NCBI RefSeq assembly: GCF_011386835.1
Contig: NC_088791.1
Location: 56,811,498-56,875,497, forward strand
DNA: 64,000 bases
From: Chrysemys picta bellii
Taxonomy: Eukaryota; Chordata; Testudines; Emydidae
Reading direction: 5' to 3'
Made by a program: the position numbers and the translations under genes. The notes beneath the pieces are model-generated. The model did not search any database, had not been told where the DNA came from, and saw only the letters and a program-made list of their open reading frames with translations. The first letter of the stretch is position 1, and each line of letters opens with the position of its first letter. Of the stretch, positions 33,579-44,700 are shown piece by piece.

Positions 33579-34241
33579 ATATGGGACAGCCGGCTATACA
33601 CACGAGGGTGTGGATCTGTGGGCACAGTATTGTGTTTTGGGTGCATAGGCACACATCCAGGTTGCCCAAGGGCTCTCAGCTGGGATTCGGTGGTGAAGCA
33701 TTATTCAGTTGGCACGCATGGAGGGGCATGTTACGGGATCAACTGATACCGCTGTTGTATGGTGTGCGGGTGCGTCAGCGGCCACCAGATATATTGGTGA
33801 TACACCTGGAGAAAATGATCTGGGAACACTTAAAGGGATGGAGTTAATGCTTCGAACTAGGAGGGACCTGATGCAGATCCTGGCAATTTTCTGGGTGTTA
33901 ACATTGTCTGGTCGGATATGCTTCAGCGCAGGGTTTGGCGGGGAGCCATGAACCCTGCCAGAGTGGACAAAACCAGGAAGGATGTGAACAGGGAAGTGGC
34001 CAAATTCTTGTTGCCCTTGGGGAGGACAGTAATTTCACATCCTGGCATATTCTATAGGGCACCACAGTTATTTTGGGAGGATGGGGTGCACCTGTCAAAC
34101 TCAGGTGCTGCCATATTTTTGGTTGATATAAAAAAAAAGCCTTGGAACATGTCTGGGAACCCAGCAGGGTGTGGGGAGGAGGCAGCCAAGCTAATGGCTG
34201 GTGCCTCCTTGTGCCAGATGTTCAGTGCAGGTACTCCATAA
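33579..34241 (+). pseudogene. SGNH/GDSL hydrolase-like exon, frameshifted
   Basis: An acceptor (TTCTCATTTCAG) ends at 33578. The first frame (33581-33847) has RVWICGHSIVFW with the block-I Gly-His-Ser. After a frameshift near 33805 the block-III motif GENDLG appears (33808-33825). After another near 33915 the third frame (to 34241) has VWRGAMNPARVDKTR and the block-V DGVHLSNSG, containing the catalytic Asp and His. Order and spacing match an SGNH esterase fold. Two frameshifts make it non-functional. It likely came in with a mobile element and not from a host lipase. Confidence 0.65.
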
Positions 34242-34400
34242 ATTAAGACACAAAAGAACGGAAAAATGGCTTGGAAAAGGAATTAAGGAGAGGTGCTTGG
34301 TAATTGAGTGAGCTGAGGGCAGTTGGGGACACCTCTGATTGGTGGGGGTTTTCACTTGCACTGCACATTGTATCCGCCAGGTTAGTCCCAGATATCTAAT

Positions 34401-34406
34401 AATAAA
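34401..34406 (+). terminator. AATAAA polyadenylation signal
   Basis: AATAAA followed by a GTTGTGGCC tract, about 160 bp beyond the stop of the SGNH frame; it fits the 3' end of that unit. Confidence 0.45.
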
Positions 34407-34649
34407 GTTGTGGCCTGATTAAACCCATATCTAATGTCTCCTGCCATTCTTTTGGCATAGCCAGACAATCACCACCCTGCACTTTAAATGGGGCGGGAGG
34501 GGGGAGGTTTGTCTGGCTGGCCGGGAGAAGAGGGCAATGCTTTCTGGCTTGCGGGAGGAGGGGAGACGTAAAACTGCTGGAAAAGCAGTCAGCATGGTGG
34601 ATGATTCACCACCTAGGAATGAAGGGTTTAAAATGGTCAGCCTGGGCCC

Positions 34650-34724
34650 GTTAGTCTCTAAGGTGCCACAAGGACTCCTCATTGTTTTTGCTGATACAGA
34701 CTAACACAGCCACCACTCTGAAAC
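34650..34724 (+). mobile_element. Penelope arm fragment
   Basis: Reads GTTAGTCTCTAAGGTGCCAC, then ACTCCTCATTGTTTTTGCTG and GATACAGACTAACACAGCC, the outer end of a Penelope right arm. The ribozyme part is absent. Confidence 0.75.
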
Positions 34725-34757
34725 TTAGTAATTACGTAACCTAAAATTAACCTCTAA

Positions 34758-35053
34758 GGGGACATCTACACAGTAGCTGGGATCTGTGATTCCCAGCTCC
34801 GTACACATGCTAGCTGTGCTCCAGCTAGTGCCTCAAACTAGCAGTGTGGCTGTGGTGGCATGGGTGGTGACCCAGGCTTGCCACCAGAGTACGTACTCAG
34901 AGGGTCAGGTAGGATTGTACTCAGGGGGCTAGCCTCAGCCTCTGCCCCTGCCATTGTGGCTACACTGTTATTTTTAGGTGCTAGCTCGAGCAGAGCTATG
35001 TACATCTACCTGAGCTGGAAATCACACCTCCCAGACGATGTGTAGATATACTC
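34758..35053. mobile_element. Harbinger-like MITE, GTCTACAC family
   Basis: Starts GGGGACATCTACAC, ends GTGTAGATATACTC, with CTAA on both sides (34754-34757 and 35053-35056, sharing one base with the end). It has the same length (296 bp) as the 4552 copy. Confidence 0.7.
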
Positions 35054-35181
35054 TAAGGACTAGATGTTTGCCTTTAGGCTCAGCCCTGAGTAAGTTGTGG
35101 AGCCTAAGATGTACCACCCTAGGAGCAGCTGTGGGGAGGCATTGTACCTTGGACACACTCCTGAGTCACAGTGTCTTTCCT

Positions 35182-35280
35182 CAAAAAGAAGAACAGGAGG
35201 ACTTGTGGCACCTTAGAGACTAACAAATTTATTAGAGCATAAGCTTTCGTGGACTACAGCCCACTTCTTCGGATGCATAT
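35182..35280 (-). mobile_element. Single-arm Penelope insertion
   Basis: A 99-bp unit flanked by perfect 12-bp copies of AGTGTCTTTCCT (35170-35181 and 35281-35292). It holds just one Penelope arm (ACTTGTGGCACCTTAGAGAC through AAGCTTTCGTGGACTACAGC). On the minus strand the hammerhead core is CCGAAGA in place of CTGANGA, a loss of the invariant U. Confidence 0.9.
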
Positions 35281-35292
35281 AGTGTCTTTCCT

Positions 35293-38200
35293 GCTTCCTT
35301 GTAGGTTGAGGGTAGTCATTTGCTCCTGGCCTATACCAGCAACAAAGTACAACAGCCCCCATGCCTCCTCAGCTGTGTTGGCTAGTGAGTAGGGGGCTTG
35401 GGAGGGAGTAAATGGGTGAGCAACACCTGCTAACTTCTGTGCACAAGTTCTGGGTAGCCTTACAACAGTGTGTAAGGGAATGGTTCTTACTTCCCCTTAC
35501 TCTCCTCTATGGGCTTGTAGTCCAAGTCACAATCCAGCCCTGTAGTCTTTAGACTTCTATTATTGTTGCTTTTGCTGATATGAAGAGCCCCTGTGTGCTT
35601 TTCTAGCAACTCATTTGGCCAAGCCAAGATTCTAGATTATGGAAACTGACATGTAGACCAGGCCATACTTTCTCACACTTTTCACACAGCGGCCCACGTG
35701 CTCCCTTCCTTTGCACAAGTGTATGGAGGGGAACAAATTAATACAGAAATGGTGTGGGTTCACTAAAGCTGCAGAGGCCAAATAGTAGGTGTGCAGGACT
35801 ACCACAAATGTGAAATAGATGGAGAGCTGGGTCTGCATAGGTAGTTGTGAACTGAGGATATGGACAACCAACCCTGTGGATCCTGCCTAACTGAACCAAG
35901 GGGCTCATCCTTTGTGCACTTCACCTGTCTGTTCTCCCTGACCTTCCAGCGAGGAGTGTGCAGCAGGACTTGGAGCCTTGCTGCTTGGGCTGCTGGTCAT
36001 GGCCTGCATTCTGACTCTCTGGAGGAGTTACTGAGGGAGCAGTGGGAATTGCTACTGTCTTATTTTTATCCGATGAATTGGCTGCACTGTGAGTTCTCCA
36101 TAGAGCAGGGCTATTCACTCTCTCCTTCCTTTGTCCCCATTGGCCGTGCAGCTGTTTATGGAGGGAGCAAAGGTAGCTGTGGGGTAGGGGAAGGCCATCC
36201 TGTTTTGACATCTTCACTTTTTGTATGGCCTCACTGCACAGGGGCCTGCCCTATATAACGTAGCACACAAACTGCATTGTGATCAATTAAATGTATTTAC
36301 CTTCTGATCACTGGATACCGGTGTGGTAGTAGCAATCATTGCTCTTCACTAGCTGATATAAAGAGTTTGTAAAGTCATACTGGGTGCTGACTAAACCATT
36401 TCTTCACTGTTGTCCTTGAAAAATTATCCCCCCCCCCTTTTTTTTTTTTACTATGGAACCCAAGCATCCAAAGCATGGATTGTGCTAGAGAATCTCTGAA
36501 ATCCACTTTAGCAATGCTAAGAAAAAGCATAGCCCTACAGCAACTGGTATGCAATCTACAAAACTGTCTAAAGCTTGCTATGTATCTTCAATCCAACCTC
36601 ACTTGGAACTTCTAATAATAATACCATCTTCAACTATTGGTTCCCTTGTGACCAGAGACTGAATTCTCAGGTCTTGTAAATATTGGCATTGTAAGAGGAA
36701 TCAATTGTAATCTTGTTTCTAAATCCAAAAAGTGCCTTCAAGTGCAGTTCACATGATTCCTTCTTTGAGTGGATTGCTTCTTTCGTAACAAAAAAAGAGC
36801 TTTCTACTTAATGTGCAATACTACTAGTAACACCCCAAGCATCTAATTTGTTATCTTATTGCACAAAGTGTATCTAAATAGAAAGCCATCTGCCCTCCTT
36901 GCGTTCATCAGCACAGGGATCAGACGGAGGGTATATAAACTAACTTAAAATATACCTAATATTTTCTATAAAGAGCTCACAAATGTAAGGCACCTTCCTG
37001 CCGGATGTGAGCTAGAAATTTATCTTTTCCCAGTGGCATGAAGCTACAATTTCTAGCCTGTAGGGCCAGAAGATATTGGACTTTACATGTGTGACATGTC
37101 TAGGAAAGCTGTTGCTGGTCCCATACTGAATTTTGCCCATTCAGTGTTCACTGAGGTTAACTTTTTTGAGTGCAGTATTATATTGGGGAGTGGAGATGTG
37201 CCTGTGGCAGGTCAATTTAAAGAGAAAAAAATGGCAGCTGTTTGAAGCTGTTCGGTGGGGTGATGCTGGGGGAGATGGCTCGGTTTGCAAAGGGCAGGGA
37301 AAGCAATCAGAGGTACACATATTCATTCATCCCATGGCTGTGTAGTTCTTCACATGGGATCAGATTCTTGTGTGTCCATTCTCATGATGAGATGCACCTT
37401 ACTCCATAAATGGTGTCAGAATCTGGTCCATGAATATTACTTCCACACGTTTGGGATGTATGTGTGTATATTTAATATTCTCAGTATTTGTCCAGTGATG
37501 TATTAGTGAGGGCTTATATTATGGAACACAGTGCAATGTTAACAAACTTGTCCAGTTTGTATTGGACAATCAATGGATAAAACAAACTCAAAAATATAGT
37601 TTTATTTTTTTCCCTTAAAACAAAAGCACATTTAGGATTAAGAAACATTTGGAGGAAAAGGAGGGCTCGTCTCCCCAGTTGGGTATATAACTCCTTAGGA
37701 AAGAAAAGATCCAAAGATGTACCATTTCCATGTGAAATCTGGTATTTCAGTTTGCATCAGTTTAACAAGTACTTTAGATGCTTAAGCCATAGTCCTTTAT
37801 TTTGCTGTCTAAAATAGCTAGTGACAACATCAAAAAAATCCATTGAACTAGACAAAGACAAGTATTGTTTTTGCTTGACAGAGTTGAAACATGTACTGTA
37901 AAGTAAATTTGGCCCTGATACAACACAGAATTAATTTTATATCAAGTCATTTGCAAACTATGGAAACAAAACAATGACTGAATTGTACAAATACAAGAAT
38001 AGATTATCCACAAGGCTCTTGGAAAATAATTTAATATTCTTACTGACACAGCTGCTTTAATAATTAACAAATTATTGTGTGAGAGCTGTCAAAACTCCAT
38101 CTCATCAAGTAGATGAATAAAAAACATGAATGGATTTTGCTAGTGTAAGGTGTTCAGAAAACATTTGAAGCTAATTGCTCAGTGATTGATTACATGTTTC

Positions 38201-38795
38201 CCTGTTATAATTGTGATGGTTCATATGTATTTTTAGTTTGGAGATTGAGTTTTGAACTTGCTTTTTAAAGCCCCTGTTGCATTAGATCTGGGATTTTCAA
38301 AGAGCCATTAGGTTTTCGAAAATCTAACTCTAAAGCCCTAGTTTAGCAACAATTCATACTCAAGTGCTTTGCTGTATAGGGATGGACTTAAGCACGTACT
38401 TAAGTACCTTGCTCATTTGGGGCCCAGCGTGCTCTCTTTGCAGGTAGATTTACTTTCCACTAGCAGTGTCAATGGAACTCTAGTGTACATAAGGCATGAG
38501 TGTTTGAACCATTGCAGGACTTCAGTCCTTGAAGGACATCAGCTTTCTGCTGGGTGTCTGTGCAAGAGTAAATTTAACCCACAATGAATAAGCTGCTGTT
38601 TAGAACCCTTTTTTGGTTTCTTTGTGCTACACTGAATGTTATGCACTCTGGAGAGAGAGAGTGTTTGTGTGTGTACATGTACATGTAACCCACGCACCCC
38701 CTGGGTGTGGTGTTCTGGCCTATCTATTGGCACCGAGACCACTTAGAGAGAGATTGAGTCTATTCTACAGCCCTTATCTAAACAGCCAGTTGGCT
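35293..38795. other. No gene recognised
   Basis: No domain or splice-supported frame. The frame at 35860-36258 (132 codons) has no recognised domain. C9/T10 runs lie at 36429-36450. A fragment of the CTTAAGCACGTACTTAAG family is at 38380-38410. Confidence 0.5.
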
Positions 38796-38929
38796 TTTAG
38801 CTCATGCTCTAGAGGCTCATGCACTAAGCTCTAGAGGTCCCCAGTTTGATCCTGCCTGCTGAGCACCGGAGTCTGTCAGCATTACATACACAGATGAATA
38901 AAGATATTTAAACTGTCAATGGCATGGCC

Positions 38930-38931
<2 letters not shown>
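38796..38931 (+). mobile_element. Possible tRNA-derived SINE
   Basis: TTTAGCTCATGCTCTAGAGG resembles an A box and AGTTTGATCCTG a B box at about 40 bp spacing. The element ends at a C21-A12 run, which could be its tail. The family is not recognised. Confidence 0.4.
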
Positions 38932-38961
<30 letters not shown>

Positions 38962-38964
38962 AAG
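38932..38964. repeat. C21/A12 homopolymer run
   Basis: Twenty-one C residues followed directly by twelve A residues; the lengths are sensitive to sequencing error. Confidence 0.9.
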
Positions 38965-39144
38965 CCCTGTTCTGCTTTTTCAGTGGATCCATCTGGCAAT
39001 TCTTATTTCTCAGATGGCTTCTCAATATTTTTGCTTTCCCAAGAGATTGTTGTAACCATGCTGGAAAAAAGAAATTAAAAAGTGCATGACACTGAAACTA
39101 ACTGGCTTGTGAGAGACATGTGGGGATGTTTTGTGGATTGCAGT

Positions 39145-40152
39145 TTAATTCAGCATTCTCTGCTGGGCCACAGTGATATCCCTGATCTTCCGTGAATGGC
39201 AGCAATGACACCCAGGCTTAGCAGGGCATTTTATCCTTTTAAATCTTTGATGGAAATTCTTACTTACCAGTATAAAAATGATTGGGTCCAAGCAACTGCT
39301 AATACTGCAGATGATTTCAGTGAGTTCATAAATGGTAAATATCGTGCTTACGTTGTCAGAGTTTAGTTGGTAATTCAATCTGTAAATTAATACTGCTATC
39401 ATCATTACATGATAGGGAATGAATGCAATAGCAAATACAATCATTGCCACAAAAATCAGCATCAGAGGTTTAGCAATTCTATTTCTTCTCTGTTGACGCT
39501 TCTTCAGTTGTTGTAATGCCTTAAGAGTCAACATATAGCAGGTAAATATGACTGTGGCTGGAATTAGGAATCCAAATACAACTCTGGAGACTGTGAATGG
39601 CACTACGAAGTGTAAAGGTTCTCCAATGTATTCCAGGCAAGCTACAGTGTCATTTCGTCTTTCAACTGCAAACGTATAGTAAAAATCAGGAATTGATTCA
39701 ATGAAAATGAAGATCCATATTGCAATGGTACAAAATGTAGCCTTGTTTTTGTCCCACCACTTTAATGAACTGATAGGATGGACAGCACCTATGTACCGGT
39801 CAAAGCTGATGAGGGTCAGAAAATAGATACTTCCGTAGATATTAATATTGAAGAATATTCTTTTGAACTGGCAAAATATCTGACTGGAGTATACGGCTAA
39901 CTTCTGTAGATTATAGTAAACTGAAAAAGGAACCGTGAGAATCCAAGTAAAGTCACAGAGTGCCAGGTTGAAAAGAAATATAGTGCTACTAGTCCATGAC
40001 TTTATGCTATATGCACAATGTAGTATTGCAAAGATATTTCCCAGAAATCCCAATAATAAAGCAAAAAGACAAACCATAATCAGAAAATAACAGTACCACT
40101 CCAGTTTACTATAGGTGTTGCAGAAGAAAGTAATGCATGTAGCATTCAGCAT
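39145..40152 (-). CDS. P2Y/succinate-receptor-like class A GPCR
   Basis: A 335-residue seven-helix receptor of the plasma membrane. Seen: an N-terminal glycosylation site (NATC, residue 3), helix 1 GFLGN (N39), helix 2 NLALCD (D67), Cys94 with Cys172 for the conserved disulfide, DRY at 118-120, W146, P198, helix 6 FIPYHVM (245-250) and helix 7 SSCLDPIIF (285-293) in place of NPxxY, as in P2Y receptors. Closest by eye to SUCNR1 and P2RY1. I chose Met at 40152 because an acceptor (TTTCCCCTTTAG) ends just upstream at 40170, so the longer frame from 40191 would read intron; a small 5' coding exon is possible. Arg98 is kept, but three other pocket positions differ (see findings), so the ligand may not be succinate or a nucleotide. 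The C tail has four Cys near 309-318 that could be lipid-modified. Confidence 0.88.
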   Translation of the reverse strand: MLNATCITFFCNTYSKLEWYCYFLIMVCLFALLLGFLGNIFAILHCAYSIKSWTSSTIFLFNLALCDFTWILTVPFSVYYNLQKLAVYSSQIFCQFKRIFFNINIYGSIYFLTLISFDRYIGAVHPISSLKWWDKNKATFCTIAIWIFIFIESIPDFYYTFAVERRNDTVACLEYIGEPLHFVVPFTVSRVVFGFLIPATVIFTCYMLTLKALQQLKKRQQRRNRIAKPLMLIFVAMIVFAIAFIPYHVMMIAVLIYRLNYQLNSDNVSTIFTIYELTEIICSISSCLDPIIFILVSKNFHQRFKRIKCPAKPGCHCCHSRKIRDITVAQQRMLN

Positions 40153-40168
40153 CTTTCCATGGTCTCTG

Positions 40169-40190
40169 CCTAAAGGGGAAAGTGAGACCA
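40169..40190 (-). promoter_or_regulatory. Probable splice acceptor before GPCR exon
   Basis: On the minus strand TCACTTTCCCCTTTAG ends at 40170 and is followed by GCAGAGACCATGG. The pyrimidine run and AG make a good acceptor. Intron-spliced single-coding-exon layouts are usual in the SUCNR1/P2Y group. A short out-of-frame ATG in a good context (ACCATGG) precedes the chosen start and ends after four codons. Confidence 0.6.
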
Positions 40191-40199
40191 AAAGCTTTT

Positions 40200-41443
40200 A
40201 AAATAAAATGAAAGCATGAATTAAGTCTACTGAATTTATAATTCAGAACTCCGAGTAAAATCCAGCTTGTTTTAATCAGTAAAAACAATTCAGAAACCAG
40301 AGGCTATTCTGTAATAGCTCATCTTCAGTACCTGAAGAATATATATATTTAAAAAAGATAAACTATTGCTTTATGGCAGCAGCAGCTCAGGCTGTCATTA
40401 TGAACCTATAGCAAAACATTCTCTCTTTTCCACCTAATAATTGTAATTAAATTTAGCCCTGAGGAGAAAATCTAGGTTTATAGCATGGGAGAGTGACAAC
40501 TTATTTTTTCATAAGAAAGAGAGAGACCATGCAATAGTAGCATCTTCCCACTGCCCACCAAATGTGCCTTTACCCAGCTCTGGAGGAAAGACCTGTAAGG
40601 GTAGTAGTGTAGTTAATACTCAACGCTTATTGTATTCTTGGCCTTTTTGCCATGAATGTCAATAAGTACCTTTACTGATAGTGACATTTGTAATGTGGAC
40701 ATCTGCTCAGCGGCTGGCAGTCTGAGACCTGAAACTCTGAATCCTGACAACCTGGGATGAAATCCTGACACCATTGAAGTCAATGACAGTCTTATGCTTA
40801 AAGCATTTGATAGGTCCCTTTTTATTTTCTGTATAATTCTAATAATAATCTAGCCCATCGACACTGCACTTGCTGGGACTAAGGGGAATTAATTTTGTCT
40901 CACTCTCCATGGCATTGCCTGCACAAAGCCCAATTACTTTGACTTTGTCTGATAGGTGGAGGTGGCGAAGAGTGGGTGGGAAAATGGTGATTTTGACCCT
41001 AACAGAGTAGCATAGTGTGTAGCATTCTGTATATTTAACAAGGGTTTTATGCTGATAAAGCTTGATGTAAATTGGAGAAAATAAGGGTGGTAGTTATTAA
41101 ATATTTTCCAAGTCAAGTTAACTCTGACAAGTTAACAAGTCTTTTTTGTGGTCATTTGAATGAAAGGGTTTCTTTTACTATACTGTATGATTTGGTTTCA
41201 AATATTCCTTTGATCTGAGGTTTTGTGAATAGTTAGCACTAGATTTGTCTTTCAGTTATTTAGCGTGCTGGAGTGAAATCATACTCTGCCTTAGTTTAGC
41301 TTGTCTTTTAATTTTAATTTTATTTTTTTCTAAATTTTGCATTCCCAACAAATAATTAATTGAAGTTTGAACGTTTTGCTGGGCTGGGTCACAATTAAGT
41401 CTAGCTGGTTATGTTTGTCACATCTCTGTTCAATTTACTGCAG
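40200..41443. other. No gene recognised
   Basis: Sequence upstream of the GPCR exon, probably its intron. No earlier exon was identified. Confidence 0.5.
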
Positions 41444-41699
41444 CAGCTCCCAAGGGTGGAAAGTCTGCCCAAAGCAGAGGTGCAGAGCAGGGCAATCTAT
41501 TCACCATCCGCACTCCAGTGGAGAGGCTTGCTATTTCTGCTGCTTAGGGAATATTCAGAAGCTTTTACTCAGAATAGAACACACATACCTTGTGTGACAG
41601 AATATATTGCCTTCCAACGTGCTACTGATTTCCTGAAAAACATCAAGAATGAAGTTGTAGATGTGGTGGGATTTCCATCATGGGTCACAGACGTGCAAG
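41444..41699 (+). CDS. Candidate internal exon, unidentified
   Basis: An open frame is bracketed by an acceptor-like TTTACTGCAG (to 41443) and a strong donor CAAG|GTAAGC (GT at 41700). The 256-bp exon would begin in phase 0 and end in phase 1. Its C-terminal half, TDFLKNIKNEVVDVVGFPSW, faintly recalls the segment of M13 metallopeptidases where an I..xxGYP motif follows a helix, but this is weak. No neighbouring exons were found. It may be chance. Confidence 0.2.
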
Positions 41700-41705
41700 G
41701 TAAGC

Positions 41706-44700
41706 AAGTACTTTATTAGATGGAGAAACTGAGGCTCAAATTAAGAGCTTGATGCAGCCAGGTGGTAAGGGCACTTAGCCCCTTCTGGGGACATTTATCT
41801 CTAATTGATGTAGATGGGACTTGAAGGGGCTCAAAACTGCCAGTTGAGGAACTCAACAGCTTGGGGATTGGGACCAAAATTGCTGAGAAACTTGTGGTCA
41901 AGTTTAGAAAAAACCTGGATTTCTTGACTTCCGGCTTGTGTTTGAACAAGACTATTTTGATTATGGCTCTCTGATATCTGGATATAAAGTCTTACTTAGT
42001 AAACATACATTTGTAATAGGCTTACTCATGGTGGCTAAATCATGATACCCATATTTGAAATATTAAAATAGCTACGATGCCTGTGCAATTACTATCCTTA
42101 ATCATTATTTATATTACAATATTGGTCAGAGCATCAATCTGGATTAGGGCCACATTATATTATCTATTGTACAAACACTTACGAGATGGTCGCTACCCCA
42201 AAAGCCTTATAGGTACTGATGGTGCTTATTGTACCATACCACACATTTATCAAAGATTTCTGGTGATTACAGAAACTGTCTGAGAGAGAGAGAGATGTGA
42301 CATGGAATTTACAGTCACATCATTTAAAATATTTCCTGTAATCTTACCTAAAAGATTGGTTGCAGTCTGAGATCCATTAATTTCACAGGATGCTCTTGCC
42401 CCTCAGTTTTATCCCCTTGACCCACAAACTTTCCCCAACTCCCCTCCACCCTCTGCATCTGCCTGGTTGTCTGCCCTACACCACAATAGAGTTCTTTCTT
42501 CCTACCCTAGCATCCTGTCCTTGGCCACTGAAATGGTTGTTCTTTACTGCTCTGCTAGCCAGTACCACTAGAGTAACACAATCCAGTAGATTTGATTAGT
42601 TCAATTTCTGAATTTAAGACTATGACATTGCATTTGTGAGTTATGAGAATTTTGTTCCCACAGATTGCAGTGTTCAAGGCTGAGTCCATGTATTATTAAT
42701 CTATAAATAACTCTTAACGGTGACACAAGGGAAGGAAATTGTTAGTTCAGTGACTAAAACGAGGAGCAACAGAAGCACGAAAATATCCTTCTATTGCTAG
42801 TGAGCAGTCACATATGCTGTTAGTGCCTGGTCCTTCTCTCACTGAAGTCAACTTGTGTTTTGCCCTTGCCTTCAATAGGAACAGGATTGAACTCTGGGGG
42901 CTCAGAAATATTTTGGAGTCACTGCAAGTATTTTTTTTTCAGTTGAACAGAGTCAGCCTTTGATGGAGATGGCCTGGAAGAATGTGTAGATGTGAATGAC
43001 AAATCAAATCCAAAATAAAGCAAATATCTAGGATTTGAAAATTGGATGGATATCAAAATACTCTGTAAGCACTCAGCAGAAGTCTGAGTCACTCCGGGGG
43101 CCACACTGACTCCTTCAGCAGTCCTGAATTGGGAAGATGTAAAGGAAAATAAAAGCCACTTTAACTTCCCATCCACATGGGCTGCAAGTTTTGGACTATG
43201 TCTAAAAGGTACAGAGCAGAATCTTACTCATGCTTTGTTTGATAGTGTGCTACACTCTAAACAACATAGAAGCATTGTAGGTTTAAAAAATGTGATCCAT
43301 TTTATTGGATGAATTTCCACATCTTTTCATTGGTGTGTTTTTTCTTTAGGATCAGAAAGAAATATGGGTTAGAACTCTGGCAGCTCCCCTCCCTTTGAAT
43401 AGCTACAAGCTGTTTTAGGAGCCAAGTTGGCTGCTGTTTCTAGAAGAAATTAGGTTGCTCAATCCTTTTTAATGATATAGAACAAATAGGGCCAGATCTT
43501 CACCTGGTGTAAATTGCCTTAGCTGCATTGTGGCTTGAGGTATATTACTTGTAACAGGTATGCTAATTCACCTCTTGGCTTGCCTCAGTGCTCTAAAATC
43601 CCCGGGGCTCTGCTTTCCATTCAGCGAATATCTCTTAGGAACTACAGATCCTGGCAAGCAATGAATAGTGAGATAACTGAATCTCCTTTGGCTACTATAC
43701 CTGCCTTGGCCTCTAAATTGTTGGGCTCAGTAGAGTTCAATGTTTGTACAAAAATGATTTATTGAACTTGTGTTTTGAGCTGGGAAGACTGTATTACATC
43801 ACTGAAATGAATCTGACCTACCCACAGTTAATTTGTGGTTACGGCTTATTCAAACAACCATTCATTCATATGGCATCTCACATAAAATATTGGGCAAAGA
43901 TTGTCTTCCATTAGACTTGGGTCAATATTTTTCCAAAAATATTCAATTGTATAAGTAATTTTATACGAAGGACCATGTTCTTCTCTGGTATAACATTATT
44001 GATTTGAATGGAGTTACCCCAGGGATTAATTTGGTTCTATATTATTGAAAGATTAAATCCAACTACAATCTAGAAAGACGTTACATCACATGCTATTTAT
44101 ATAATTTAGTTCCTTAAGACCCAGTCTCTCTTAGTCCATTTTCCCCTCTTCTCTGCTGTTCCTTAAAATTAAATGCCATGATTTGAAATGAATTGCGTTC
44201 TCTCTCTTTATTGACCTCCACAATGCTACCTGGCCATTCATGACTGTATTTGAACCTGCCTGTGCTATTTAGGTTGGATTACTAGTTTTTGTCGTTGTGT
44301 TGTGATGTTCCATCGGTGTCTTTTCTGTATTACCGACTGAACACCATGTAATATATTCTCATTAGTTGCATATGCTCTCAATAATGTTCTTGTTAGTTCA
44401 CGTTCTACACAGCCTTATAAAACTAATAAAAAGATATTAAGAAGAGTTTTGTTATAAATATATTATCAAACGTAGTTTGCAATGTTTGTTCACTAACATC
44501 TTATCTTTTTGGTTATTAATCATTCGGTACAATATGTTGTTTGCAGAATCGAGTTCCTATAATAAAATGTAATGAACTGTTAAAGTTGAACATTTCAAGT
44601 TCAACTGCATTCAGCATATTATATTTTCAGGATTTATGTCTGTTAGTATGCATGGAACAAAATATAATATAAAATATTCCTAGGATATTAGTGAGTATAT

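Larger units (their letters stand above)
33211..34640 (+). mobile_element. Mobile-element remnant carrying an SGNH hydrolase
   Basis: The segment contains the broken hydrolase gene, a preceding acceptor site and a downstream AATAAA. SGNH hydrolases of this kind are found with tyrosine-recombinase retroelements (Ngaro/DIRS group) and related elements in vertebrates; that assignment is inference, as neither a recombinase nor a reverse transcriptase is in view. The element's outer limits are approximate. Confidence 0.45.

Noticed and set aside
35860..36258. 132-codon open frame
   Set aside because: No domain, no splice sites at sensible places, and an overlapping 98-codon frame on the other strand.
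41615..41699. Possible M13 metallopeptidase exon
   Set aside because: The resemblance is limited to one short motif (VVGFP); no zinc-binding HExxH or neighbouring exons are present.
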